A DNA stretch of 64,000 bases from Kribbella rubisoli. GTDB lineage: Bacteria; Actinomycetota; Actinomycetes; Propionibacteriales; Kribbellaceae. Shown in pieces: positions 1 through 8,202 of this stretch. Location: contig NZ_SHKR01000019.1 in assembly GCF_004217145.1 (NCBI RefSeq), forward strand, positions 1 to 64,000. The letters run 5' to 3'. Both the position numbers and the translations under genes were made by a program. How positions within the stretch are numbered: position 1 is the stretch's first letter; each line of letters begins with the position of its first letter. The notes beneath the pieces were generated by a model, which searched no databases, was not told where the DNA came from, and was given only the letters and a program-made list of their open reading frames with translations.

Positions 1-95
1 CGGATCCCCACACCAACCGACGACCAACCATGACAACCAGCACGGGGTCCACTTTCAACCGCCGCAAAGGGGTCCGTTTTCAACCGTCGTTGACA
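1..95. mobile_element. Possible right end of an IS21-like element
   Basis: Two close copies of a short motif lie here: GGGGTCCACTTTCAACCG (from 44) and GGGGTCCGTTTTCAACCG (from 69), followed by TCGTTGACA ending at 95. Repeated GGGGTC-TTTCAACCG motifs downstream of istB and a terminal CA dinucleotide are typical, from memory, of the ends of actinobacterial IS21-family elements. No transposase is visible because the window starts here. The call rests on motif resemblance alone. Confidence 0.4.
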
Positions 96-917
96 GAGGC
101 GCCCGATGTCGCGGATGCCGAGGCCTTCTGGTCCTGGGTCGACTATGCCTGTGAACGTGACGCCCATCTGAAATGGGACGGCGTGGATCCGGAACTACTG
201 GCAAGGGCCGAACGCGTTGGCCTGCACATCGAGACGTCTGCACCGGTACGGAAAAGCCTGCACCACTCCGACCGAGTCCGCGACGAGCTCACCCGTCACT
301 ACGGCTGGCGCCCTGAGAACTTCGCGGGCGGTGCCGAGTGGGGAGCGCTGATGAAGGAGTTTCACACTGTGATGGACTCGGCGACCAGCACTCACTTCAA
401 TGTCGCCAAGAAGGCATCCACCGAGGCGTGGGCATTCGAGGTGGCTCGCGAGCGCCTGAGAGACCGAGAGCAGAAGGCTCGCGACGACCTGACGGCGGTG
501 AGTCGGCCATCGGTTGAGTTGGCGGAACGAACTGTGCGTAGGTCGCCCAGCAGCGCTGCGAGAAGCCTGGTGGATGCCGCGCAGAGACTCGACATTGCGG
601 TCGAGGCCGCGCGACTTGTACGCGACCTCATAGATTCGGCGGGCGTGTCCAATGCCGAGGAAGTACTCCGGGGCATCAAAGCAGAGGCCGCGGACCGCAC
701 CGCACAGTTCGAGAGGCTAGTTGACGAGTTGATGGAGTACGCGGTCTGCCGCTACTGCAGCCACGCCATAGCGCGGGTTGGGGACGCTGCTTGGCGCCAT
801 TCCGCCAAGGCACCCATGTCCCGGGGCTGCCGTGCGGCCAGTTTCGATCGCGATGGCACTTGGGACGATTCGCTCGAGCGAGCCTGGAAGGCGGCCCCGC
901 CGAAGACGTATCGATGA
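30..917 (+). CDS. Hypothetical protein with C-terminal zinc-ribbon-like motif
   Basis: A 295-residue ORF whose first ~22 codons lie inside the IS-like end, so the native start is uncertain and the gene may be a 5'-truncated remnant read from an ATG supplied by the element. The middle (about 130-230) is charged and helical, rich in Arg, Glu and Ala, and could form a coiled coil. Near residues 238-272 it has a C-x2-C followed by His, Trp-x-His and a further Cys, then an ASFDRDGTWDDSL segment. This resembles a C-terminal zinc-ribbon tail seen in many uncharacterised actinobacterial proteins. No enzymatic domain was recognised. GC is slightly lower than in the metabolic genes further on. Confidence 0.6.
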   Translation: MTTSTGSTFNRRKGVRFQPSLTEAPDVADAEAFWSWVDYACERDAHLKWDGVDPELLARAERVGLHIETSAPVRKSLHHSDRVRDELTRHYGWRPENFAGGAEWGALMKEFHTVMDSATSTHFNVAKKASTEAWAFEVARERLRDREQKARDDLTAVSRPSVELAERTVRRSPSSAARSLVDAAQRLDIAVEAARLVRDLIDSAGVSNAEEVLRGIKAEAADRTAQFERLVDELMEYAVCRYCSHAIARVGDAAWRHSAKAPMSRGCRAASFDRDGTWDDSLERAWKAAPPKTYR

Positions 918-1185
918 GTTCTATGCGCGGATGTAGGCAGGTCCTATGGCGTGACCGCAAGCAGATCTCGATCTACGACCCCCGGGGGCGAGTTCGATAC
1001 CTATGCCTGAGGTGGGCGTTCGGCAACGGACTCGCACCCGCGGCCTACACGACTACGACCGCTCAAAGGCCCACATGCGAGCAAGCGGTGACATCATCTG
1101 CCCGAGGCAACAGATGCGGCCTCGCCGGAGGCGCCCCGAGTTCAGTCCTCGCGCAGCGGTCGGTTGGACGCGCCATGGGTGGGAC
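918..1185. other. Intergenic stretch without a recognisable gene
   Basis: About 270 bases between the hypothetical gene and the tandem repeat. Open frames here run into the repeat, have no ribosome binding site and no recognisable protein features, and look like high-GC chance frames. I see no promoter or RNA gene. Confidence 0.5.
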
Positions 1186-1447
1186 GGCGGGAGCCTGGTG
1201 GACTACCCGCCCGTCCGTGCGATTCGCCGGAACGATCGCACGGGCGCGACATACACGCCGCCCCAGGCGGCCAATAAGACAGCCGCCGCGAAGCGGTGTC
1301 CTTTGGACGGTGAGCGGCATGGCGCGGCGGGGAGCCTGGTGGACTCCCCGCCTGGTCGTGCGATTCGCCGGGGCAGCTGCCCGGTAGACGGATTCGCTCG
1401 CCGCCGGAGGCGGCTAACAAGACAGCCGCCGCGGAGCGGTGTCCTTT
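1186..1447. repeat. Tandem pair of ~142-bp structured repeat units; last hairpin abuts the ABC operon end
   Basis: Two units (about 1186-1304 and 1326-1447) share GAGCCTGGTGGACT, GTGCGATTCGCCGG, GCCGCC-3nt-GGCGGC and AGCGGTGTCC in the same order. Stems include GGCGGG/CCCGCC (1186-1191/1206-1211), the longer GGCGGGGA/TCCCCGCC (1326-1333/1345-1352) around the same loop, and CGTGCGAT/ATCGCACG (1216-1223/1235-1242) in unit 1 only. Each unit ends in a GACA-CCGC/GCGG-TGTC hairpin. In unit 2 this is followed by TTTTT and lies directly after the stop codon of the minus-strand permease gene, so it may act as that operon's terminator. Confidence 0.7.
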
Positions 1448-2332
1448 TTAGTCTTTGATGCCGGATTGGGTTACGCCCTGGATTAGGTAGCGCTGGAGGA
1501 AGGCGAAGATGAGTACCAGCGGGAGGATCGAGACCGCTACCGCCATGAAGAGTTCGTGGATGTTGATGGTTTGGGCTGTGATGAACGTCGACATCGCGAC
1601 CTGGATGGTCCATGAGGACGAGTCCTGGCCGATGACGAGTGGCCAGAGGAACGAGTTCCAGTTGCCGATGAAGGTGATGGCGGCCAAAGCAGCGAAGAAC
1701 GGCAATGAGTTCGGTACGACGATCCGCCAGAACACGCCGAAGTACCCGGCGCCGTCAACGCGCGCCGCTTCCTCGAGCTCGCGTGGGAAGCCGAGGAAGT
1801 ACTGCCGGAACAGGAACGCCGCGAACCCGCTGAACAGCGTCGGGATGATCAGGCCACGCAGCGACGACACCCATCCGAGCGACGACACCACGATGAACGA
1901 CGGGATGAAGGTGACCGCGCCCGGGATCATCAGTGTGGCGACGATCGCGTAGAAGATCTTGTCCGCGTGCCGGTAAGGGATCCGCGCCAACCCATACCCA
2001 GCCATAGATGCCAACAGCAACTGTCCCGCCGTACCCAGGACGCCGACAACTGCGGAGTTGTACAGCGCCCGCGCCATCGGGACCTGGGTGTCGTCGAAGA
2101 GTTCCTTGATGTTGCTCCACTGCAGATGCGTCGGGAACAACGTCCACGCAGGCGCCGTGATGTCGGCCTCGGTGGACAGCGCGTTGCGGAGAATCAGGTA
2201 GAACGGCAGCAGGAACAGCACGACCGCGATGAACAGCGCGATCCACCGCAGCACCATCCCGACCCGGCCCCACCCACTTTGGGTGAAGCCGATCGGTTGC
2301 GGCGTTCCCGTCGTACGCTCAGAGACTGCCAT
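1448..2332 (-). CDS. Carbohydrate ABC transporter permease, MalG/CUT1 type
   Basis: Inner-membrane subunit of a sugar importer, 294 residues, the usual size for the MalG family. It begins with a short cytoplasmic tail, a first membrane helix at about 28-48 and five more. The ATPase-docking EAA loop is at about 188-211 (EEAARVDGAG, with the conserved Gly and a VVPNSLP ending). The start ATG shares one base with the stop of the partner permease, so the two are translationally coupled. It is the last gene of the SBP-permease-permease operon. No ATPase is encoded here, which is common for actinobacterial CUT1 systems that share one MsiK-type ATPase. Substrate cannot be told from sequence. Confidence 0.93.
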   Translation of the reverse strand: MAVSERTTGTPQPIGFTQSGWGRVGMVLRWIALFIAVVLFLLPFYLILRNALSTEADITAPAWTLFPTHLQWSNIKELFDDTQVPMARALYNSAVVGVLGTAGQLLLASMAGYGLARIPYRHADKIFYAIVATLMIPGAVTFIPSFIVVSSLGWVSSLRGLIIPTLFSGFAAFLFRQYFLGFPRELEEAARVDGAGYFGVFWRIVVPNSLPFFAALAAITFIGNWNSFLWPLVIGQDSSSWTIQVAMSTFITAQTINIHELFMAVAVSILPLVLIFAFLQRYLIQGVTQSGIKD

Positions 2333-3300
2333 CAGTCGCCCGCCTTTCCGAAGCCGAAGATCCGGCTCTGCAGCAGCGTCACGATCATGATGATGACCGC
2401 CAGGATCAGCGCGCCGGCCGAGCCGTGCCCGAGGTCCTGGATCGAGCCGAGCGAGATGCCGTACAGGTAGACCAGCGGCGGCCGCGCGTAGTTCACGTTG
2501 CCGATCAGGTTGTAGAACTCGTCGAACGCCTGGTACGCCGCGATCAAGTTGAGGATCAGTACGGCGACCGACGTCGCCCGGAGCTGGGGCAGCGTGATGT
2601 ACCGGAAGACCTGCCACCCGGGCTTGGCCCCGTCGACGTACGCCGCCTCGTACAGCGTCGGCGAGATCCGCTGCAGCCCCGCGATGAACAGGATCATGTA
2701 GAACCCGAGCTGAAGCCACAACCGGACGGTGACCAGCGGGAGCCAGTACCACGGCGGTGAGACGGTCGAGAGCCACGCGATGTTGTCGATACCGAACCAG
2801 CCGAGCACCGTGTTGGCGAGGCCGAACCGGACTCCGTTGAAGATCGACAAGCGCCAGATCAGCGACGCGACGACGTACGAGCAGGCGGTCGGCAGGAAGA
2901 ACACCGACCGGAAGAACGCCCGCGCGATCTTGACCTGGTTGACCAGCAACGCCAGCACGAGCGACAGCACGAACGTCAGCGGCACGATGAACACCGCGAA
3001 GATCGTGAACGTGCCCAGACTCGACAGGAAGTTGTGGTCGGTGAGCATGTCGATGTAGTTGCGGAGCCCGACGAACTTCGACGGCGTCGCGGTGTTGTAG
3101 GCCTCGAAGAAGCTGAGGACCAGGCTCCAGATGATCGGCAGGTACGAGAAGATCAGCAGGCCGAGCACGAACGGCCCGACGAACACCCAGAACCACAGGG
3201 TGTTGCCGGCGATCCCCTTCTGCCGGCGCCGCCGCGGTCTCCGCCGCTCACCAGTGGTGACGGAGTCCGCGGCCGACGGCGTCTTGGTCGGAGCGCTCAT
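2332..3300 (-). CDS. Sugar ABC transporter permease, MalF/CUT1 type
   Basis: First permease of the importer, 322 residues. The N-terminus is hydrophilic and strongly basic (RRRPRRRRQK near 19-28), followed by a hydrophobic helix (FWVFVGPFVLGLLIF) and five further predicted helices. The EAA loop (YEAAYVDGAK ... ITLPQL) lies at about 230-255. The start ATG overlaps the stop codon of the binding-protein gene as ATGA (4 bases), and its own stop overlaps the next permease by one base. It pairs with the MalG-type subunit to form the translocation pore. Confidence 0.93.
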   Translation of the reverse strand: MSAPTKTPSAADSVTTGERRRPRRRRQKGIAGNTLWFWVFVGPFVLGLLIFSYLPIIWSLVLSFFEAYNTATPSKFVGLRNYIDMLTDHNFLSSLGTFTIFAVFIVPLTFVLSLVLALLVNQVKIARAFFRSVFFLPTACSYVVASLIWRLSIFNGVRFGLANTVLGWFGIDNIAWLSTVSPPWYWLPLVTVRLWLQLGFYMILFIAGLQRISPTLYEAAYVDGAKPGWQVFRYITLPQLRATSVAVLILNLIAAYQAFDEFYNLIGNVNYARPPLVYLYGISLGSIQDLGHGSAGALILAVIIMIVTLLQSRIFGFGKAGD

Positions 3301-4580
3301 CCGAACAACCGGGAAAGCTCAGCGTTGACTGTCTTCTCGGCTTTCGCGATCTCGGCGGCGGGGTCGGCTCCCTTCTTGATGACGTTGGTCAGCATGTCGC
3401 CGAACGCCGTGCCCATCTTCGGCGTCCACGCCGGGTTGTCGGTGTAGCCGTGGTCCTGGGTCAGCTTGACCGTGTCGGCGGCGACGCCGCTCTGCAGCTT
3501 GGAGGCCTTGGCCGCGAGGCTCTTGCGCGGCGGAATGTGGAAGCCGTAGTTCAGCGACCAGTCCTCCTGGTACTCCGACTTGTCGATCCACAGCCACTTG
3601 ACGAACTTCTTCGCCGCGTCGACGTTCGGGCTCTTCGCGGAGACGAACTGCGTCCACCCGCCGGAGTACACGGCCGGCTGGGCCTGCGCGTCGAGCTTCG
3701 GGAACGGGATGACGCCGATGTCGTCGCCCAGCGCCTTCTGCATTCCCGGCACCGCCCACATGCCGATGAACTGCATCGCCACCAGGCCCTGGTTGATGGC
3801 GGTCGGGTCCCACCAGTCCGTCGGCGCGCCGAGCAGGACGCTCTTGCTCGCGTACAGCTCGTGCAGTTTGCCGAAGGCCTGGGCGGCTCGGGCATCGGTG
3901 AAGCCGGGCTTGTTGTCCTTGGTCAGGAACTCACCGCCGGACGAGTACAGCGCCGGACCGCCCATGACGTTGCCGCCGTCGTTGCCGACGAAGATGCCCT
4001 TCACCTTGTTCGTGGTGAGTTCCTTGGCCGCGGAGATCAGGTCGTCGATCGTCTCCGGCGGCTTGATTCCGGCCTTGTCCAACAGGCTCTTGCGGTAGTA
4101 GATGACCTGCGGGTCGATGATCATCCGGATCCCGTAGATCTTGCCGTCGAGCGTGTTGGTGGCCAGGTCGCCCGGCTGGAAGTCGTCCTTGACGTCAGCC
4201 ATGATGTCGTCCAGCGGCACCACCTGGTTGCTCTTCACCATGGCGATGTTGAAGTGACCCTCGAAGACGTCCGGGCCCTTGCTGGACAGCAGGCCGGACG
4301 CGAGCTTGGCGTCGTAGTCACCGGGGGTCCACTGCACCGCCACGTTCGCGTCGGTGTAGGCCTTGGCGTACCTCTGCGCGGCCTGCTGAGTGCCCGTCTC
4401 GCCGTACTGGTGGTACCACTGCGACAGGTTGACCTTCTCCCCGCCGCCTCCGCCCCCTGAGGACGGTCGGCCGGTATTACCGCCGCAGGCCGCGGTGAAC
4501 GCGGCCAGTGCGGCCAGTCCACCGGTCCGCTTGAGTAGATCCCGCCGGGACAATCCGGCGTTCGGAACATGAGCAGGCAT
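3297..4580 (-). CDS. Extracellular sugar-binding lipoprotein (SBP family 1)
   Basis: Substrate-binding protein of the ABC importer, 427 residues from the chosen ATG. That start is preceded by GGAAGGTGG at good spacing; an upstream in-frame ATG at 4625 would add 15 residues before the signal. The signal peptide has twin arginines (SRRDLLK, 11-17), a hydrophobic stretch and a lipobox ending in Cys32 (TAAC), so export may be by Tat followed by lipid anchoring. A Gly/Ser linker follows. The mature part shows SBP1 features such as KGPDVFEG and an AAKKFVKWLW segment near the C-terminus. It heads the operon; a palindromic operator candidate lies 58 bases upstream. Confidence 0.92.
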   Translation of the reverse strand: MPAHVPNAGLSRRDLLKRTGGLAALAAFTAACGGNTGRPSSGGGGGGEKVNLSQWYHQYGETGTQQAAQRYAKAYTDANVAVQWTPGDYDAKLASGLLSSKGPDVFEGHFNIAMVKSNQVVPLDDIMADVKDDFQPGDLATNTLDGKIYGIRMIIDPQVIYYRKSLLDKAGIKPPETIDDLISAAKELTTNKVKGIFVGNDGGNVMGGPALYSSGGEFLTKDNKPGFTDARAAQAFGKLHELYASKSVLLGAPTDWWDPTAINQGLVAMQFIGMWAVPGMQKALGDDIGVIPFPKLDAQAQPAVYSGGWTQFVSAKSPNVDAAKKFVKWLWIDKSEYQEDWSLNYGFHIPPRKSLAAKASKLQSGVAADTVKLTQDHGYTDNPAWTPKMGTAFGDMLTNVIKKGADPAAEIAKAEKTVNAELSRLFG

Positions 4581-4637
4581 GAATTCCACCTTCCCGAGAG
4601 GGAACGTCGCAGGGGTACGACGCACGGTTCCGAGTTA

Positions 4638-4652
4638 CTTAACGACGTTAAG
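4638..4652. promoter_or_regulatory. Perfect inverted repeat, candidate operator of the sugar ABC operon
   Basis: CTTAACG-A-CGTTAAG is a perfect 7-bp inverted repeat with a one-base centre, about 58 bases upstream of the binding-protein start and in the only sizeable gap before it. Sugar importers of this type are normally controlled by a LacI, ROK or GntR family repressor. No such regulator gene is adjacent, so the binder is unknown. Confidence 0.55.
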
Positions 4653-4787
4653 CATCTCTGAGTTGGCACAACTACTACAGGTCAATCGTTGTAGAAGTGC
4701 CTAGCACGATGACTCAAAAGTGCGCTGCGCGCAAGACCGGACTGCGACCTTCTTTGTTTGAATGTGTGGAATGTTGTCAGGCCGTGA

Positions 4788-6923
4788 TCACGTAAACATC
4801 TCACCGGCGGCTGACTGTCGGACCAGCAGTTCCGGCGGCTCGAAGCGTGCACCGTATACAGCGGCCAATTCGCGCGACCGGGCAACGAAAGCTTGCAGTC
4901 CGTAGGCGTTGACGTACTGCAGCGCGCCTCCGTGCAGCGGCGGGAACCCGATGCCGAAGATCGATCCGATGTTGGCATCAGGCACCGATCGGAGTACGCC
5001 CTCGTCGAGACACTTCACCGTTTCGAGCGCCATCGCGAACAACATCCGCTCCTGCAGATCGATCAGCGGTACGTCGTTGTCATGGGCGAAGTGCTCCCAC
5101 AGTCCTGGCCACAAACGCTTCGGGCCGTCCGACGGATAGTCGTAGAACCCCGCACCCGCGGCCTTACCGCGACGGTCGAACTCATTGACCAGACGATCGG
5201 CAACCGCCATCCCGGGATGATCGTCGAATGCACCGGCACTGTCGCCGGCCGCGCGAGCCGCGTCGCGGATCTTCTGCGGCAGGGTCAGCGTCACCTCGTC
5301 GAGCATCGCCAGCGGCGGCGCCGGGAAGCCGGCCTGGGTCGCGGCCCGCTCGATCATCACCGGGTCGACACCTTCGGCAACCATCGCGGCGCCTTCCATC
5401 ACGAGCGTGCCGAAGACCCGCGACGTGAAGAACCCGCGGCTGTCGTTGACCACGATCGGCGTCTTCTTGATCTGCCGTACGACGTCGTAGGCGCGCGCGA
5501 TCGTCGCGTCGGACGTCTTCGAACCCACGATCAGCTCGACCAGCGGCATCCGGTCCACCGGCGAGAAGAAGTGCATGCCGATGAAGTCGTCCGGCCGGTC
5601 GATCCCGTCGGCGAGCGAGGTGATCGGCAGCGTCGACGTGTTCGAGCAGAGCAACGCGTCCGGTTCGACCACGCCGGCGATCTCCGCGAACACCTTCTGC
5701 TTGAGACCCGCGTCCTCGAAGACGGCCTCGATCACCAGGTCGCACCCGGCCAGATCGTTCGGGTCCCCGGTCGGCGTGATCCGGCTGAGGAATTGCTCGA
5801 CGTCCGAAGCAGACATGCGCCCCTTCGACACCTGCTTCGCCAGCAGCTTCTCGGAGTACACCTTGCCCTTCGAAGCGGCGTCCAAGGAGACGTCCTTCAG
5901 CACCACCTCGATGCCCACCTTCGCGCACACATACGCGATCCCCGCGCCCATCATCCCGGCGCCCAGCACCCCGACCTTGCGGGCCGCGAAGCGAGGTACG
6001 TCGGCCGGCCGCGACCCGCCGGCGTTGATCGACTGCAGGTCGAAGAAGAACGCCTGGATCATGTTCTTCGCGATCTGCCCGGTGGCCAGCGAGACGAAGT
6101 ACCGCGACTCGATCCGCGAGGCCGTCGCGAAGTCGACCTGGCTGCCCTCGACCGCCGCGCTCATGATCGCCCGCGGCGCCGGGTACGGCGCGCCCTTGAG
6201 CTGCTTGCGCAGGTTCGCCGGGAAGGCGGGCAAGAACGCGGCCAGCTTCGGCGAGGACGGCGTACCGCCCGGGATCTTGTAGCCATCCCGGTCCCAGGGC
6301 TGCTTGGCGTCACCGTCGTACGCCGTGATCCACCGGCGCGCCGCGTCCAAAAGATCGTCGGCGGCGACAACCTCGTCCACGATCCCGACCGACAATGCGT
6401 GCGCGGGCTTCATCCGCTGGCCCTGCAGCAGCACCTTCATCAGCGCGTCCTGCAGCCCGAGCATCCGGACCGTGCGGGTCACTCCCCCGCCGCCGGGCAG
6501 CAGACCGAGCGTGACCTCGGGTACGCCGAGTTCGATGCGGTTGTCGTCGGCAACGATCCGGTGATGGCAGGCGAGCGCGATCTCCAGCCCGCCACCGAGC
6601 GCGGATCCGTTGATCGCGGCAACGACCGGAATACCCGACGTTTCAAGGGCTCTGAGCTGCCGCTTGACCTCCTCGACGGTCTCGAACACCTGCGCCGCAT
6701 CCGACGGCTGGATCTGCGACAGCATCTGCAGGTTGCCGCCGGCAAAGAAGGTGGACTTGGCGCTGGTGATGACGACGCCGCGCAGCGACTCCTTCTCGGC
6801 CTGCAGCCGCTCGACGGCCGAGCCCATCGCCGCCAGATACGCGTCGTTCACCGTGTTCGCCGAGGCGGACGGGTCGTTCAGGGTCAGCGTGACGATGCCG
6901 TCGGAGTTGGTCCAGTCGATCAT
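4788..6923 (-). CDS. fadB: Fatty-acid oxidation multifunctional protein: enoyl-CoA hydratase / 3-hydroxyacyl-CoA dehydrogenase
   Basis: Carries the second and third steps of beta-oxidation. 711 residues from the ATG at 6923; an in-frame extension upstream lies inside the thiolase gene. Residues 1-190 form a crotonase domain with the oxyanion segment GSALGGGLEIALA (about 107-119) and candidate catalytic glutamates E115 and E136 (GVPEVTLGLLPG). The NAD-binding site GAGMMGAG is at 321-328, followed by CSNTSTLPI and HFFSPVDRMPLVE motifs of 3-hydroxyacyl-CoA dehydrogenase and a C-terminal helical domain. The start overlaps the thiolase stop as ATGA, so fadA-fadB are co-translated. Together they should complete acyl-CoA chain shortening. 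Confidence 0.95.
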   Translation of the reverse strand: MIDWTNSDGIVTLTLNDPSASANTVNDAYLAAMGSAVERLQAEKESLRGVVITSAKSTFFAGGNLQMLSQIQPSDAAQVFETVEEVKRQLRALETSGIPVVAAINGSALGGGLEIALACHHRIVADDNRIELGVPEVTLGLLPGGGGVTRTVRMLGLQDALMKVLLQGQRMKPAHALSVGIVDEVVAADDLLDAARRWITAYDGDAKQPWDRDGYKIPGGTPSSPKLAAFLPAFPANLRKQLKGAPYPAPRAIMSAAVEGSQVDFATASRIESRYFVSLATGQIAKNMIQAFFFDLQSINAGGSRPADVPRFAARKVGVLGAGMMGAGIAYVCAKVGIEVVLKDVSLDAASKGKVYSEKLLAKQVSKGRMSASDVEQFLSRITPTGDPNDLAGCDLVIEAVFEDAGLKQKVFAEIAGVVEPDALLCSNTSTLPITSLADGIDRPDDFIGMHFFSPVDRMPLVELIVGSKTSDATIARAYDVVRQIKKTPIVVNDSRGFFTSRVFGTLVMEGAAMVAEGVDPVMIERAATQAGFPAPPLAMLDEVTLTLPQKIRDAARAAGDSAGAFDDHPGMAVADRLVNEFDRRGKAAGAGFYDYPSDGPKRLWPGLWEHFAHDNDVPLIDLQERMLFAMALETVKCLDEGVLRSVPDANIGSIFGIGFPPLHGGALQYVNAYGLQAFVARSRELAAVYGARFEPPELLVRQSAAGEMFT

Positions 6924-8140
6924 GCCGCAAGCCTCTCGATGATCGTCGCGACGCCCATCCCGCCGCCGACGCACAGGGTGGCCAGTCCGTACCGGAGCTC
7001 GCGCCGCTCCAGCTCGTCCAGCAAGGTTCCGATCAGCATCGCGCCGGTGGCGCCGAGCGGGTGACCGAGAGCGATCGCGCCGCCGTTCACATTCACCTTC
7101 TCATGCGGTACGCCGAGATCCTTCATGAAGTGCATGACCGCCGCGGCGAACGCCTCGTTCATCTCGAACAGGTCGATATCGCTCGCTTCCAGCCCGGCGC
7201 GAGCCAGCGCCTTCCGGGCGGCCGGCGCCGGGCCGGTCAGCATGATGGTCGGATCCGCGCCGCTGACGCCGACTGCGACCACGCGGCCGCGGGGCGCCTG
7301 ACCGAGCGCCTCGCCGGCCTTCTCGTTGCCCACAGCAACCAGCGCGGCGCCGTCGACGATGCCTGACGAGTTGCCCGCATGATGCACGTGCTCGATCCGC
7401 TCGACGGTCAGGTACTTCTCCAGCGCGACCGAGTCGAACCCGCCGTGCTCCCCGATCGCCGCGAACGACAGCGGCAGCCCGGCGAGCGTCTCGACCGACG
7501 TACCCGGCCGGACCAGTTGGTCGTGGTCCAGGATCTGCAGACCGTTGCGATCCGTCACGGGTACGACGGAGCGCGCGAAGTATCCGTTCGCCCAGGCCTT
7601 CGCGGCGCGGGCGTGCGACTCGGCGGCGTACGTGTCGACGTCGGTCCGCGAGAAGCCGTCGATGGTCGCGATCAGGTCCGCACTGATGCCCTGCGGGATG
7701 AAGCCGGTCTCGAGCGCCGTCTCCGGATCCATCGCCCACGCGCCGCCGTCGGAGCCCATCTTCACGCGCGACATCGACTCGACGCCGCCGGCGAGGATGA
7801 AGTCCTCCCAGCCCGATCGCACCCGTTGCGCCGCCTGGTTGACCGCCTCCAGGCCGGATGCGCAGAAGCGGTTCAGCTGTACGCCGCCGGTCGTCTCCGG
7901 ATAGCCGGCCATCAGGACGGCGGTCCGCGCGATGTCCATGCCCTGGTCGCCGATGGGCGTCACGACCCCGAGGACGACGTCGTCGATCGCGGTCGCGTCC
8001 AGATCGGGATGCCGCGTCCGCAGCTCCTGCAGCAAGCCGGTGATCAGCTGGATCGGCTTGACCTCGTGCAACCCGCCGGTCGGTTTGCCCTTGCCGCGCG
8101 GTGTCCGGATCGCGTCGTACAGAAACGCTTCGCTGGTCAT
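6920..8140 (-). CDS. fadA: Acetyl-CoA C-acyltransferase (3-ketoacyl-CoA thiolase)
   Basis: Thiolytic cleavage of 3-ketoacyl-CoA, 406 residues, full thiolase length. Nucleophilic Cys93 lies in RFCASGLEAV; the NEAFAA motif, the GGAIALGHPLGATGA histidine loop and the second catalytic Cys in CVGGGMG are all present near the C-terminus. It is first in an operon with fadB (4-base overlap). The start ATG stands 7 bases after a CACAAT -10 box, so the transcript is probably leaderless. The promoter has the 19-bp spacer of MerR-controlled genes and faces the divergent MerR gene. Confidence 0.96.
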   Translation of the reverse strand: MTSEAFLYDAIRTPRGKGKPTGGLHEVKPIQLITGLLQELRTRHPDLDATAIDDVVLGVVTPIGDQGMDIARTAVLMAGYPETTGGVQLNRFCASGLEAVNQAAQRVRSGWEDFILAGGVESMSRVKMGSDGGAWAMDPETALETGFIPQGISADLIATIDGFSRTDVDTYAAESHARAAKAWANGYFARSVVPVTDRNGLQILDHDQLVRPGTSVETLAGLPLSFAAIGEHGGFDSVALEKYLTVERIEHVHHAGNSSGIVDGAALVAVGNEKAGEALGQAPRGRVVAVGVSGADPTIMLTGPAPAARKALARAGLEASDIDLFEMNEAFAAAVMHFMKDLGVPHEKVNVNGGAIALGHPLGATGAMLIGTLLDELERRELRYGLATLCVGGGMGVATIIERLAA

Positions 8141-8147
8141 GGACCCG

Positions 8148-8178
8148 ATTGTGACAGTTGCACTGTCATGATGGTCAA
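8148..8178 (-). promoter_or_regulatory. MerR-type promoter of fadA-fadB with palindromic operator
   Basis: Read on the minus strand: -35 TTGACC (8178-8173), a 19-bp spacer and -10 CACAAT (8153-8148), then 7 bases to the fadA ATG. The spacer holds the inverted repeat TGACAGT-TGC-ACTGTCA (8152-8168). A 19-20 bp spacer with the operator inside it is the hallmark of MerR-family targets. The same layout occurs at 15050-15080. Confidence 0.75.
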
Positions 8179-8189
8179 GTGCGGGTCGT

Positions 8190-8195
8190 TATGAT
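8190..8195 (+). promoter_or_regulatory. -10 box of the merR-family gene (leaderless)
   Basis: TATGAT is followed by exactly 7 bases and then ATG at 8203, so transcription should start at or next to the initiation codon. The shared operator at 8152-8168 lies just upstream, near the -35 zone, which would allow autoregulation. No convincing -35 hexamer is visible. Confidence 0.55.
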
Positions 8196-8202
8196 CTCCG
8201 CC

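Noticed and set aside
1003..1458. Open frames of 85-198 codons across the 1.0-1.5 kb region
   Set aside because: They run through the structured repeats in several frames, lack ribosome-binding sites and show no protein features; high-GC chance frames.
4682..4978. 98-codon minus-strand frame overlapping the fadB 3' end
   Set aside because: Overlaps fadB in another frame; unusual composition and no homology features.
4893..7064. 723-codon open frame antisense to fadB
   Set aside because: Rich in Arg/His/Gln like other antisense frames of high-GC genes; fadB on the other strand has complete domains.
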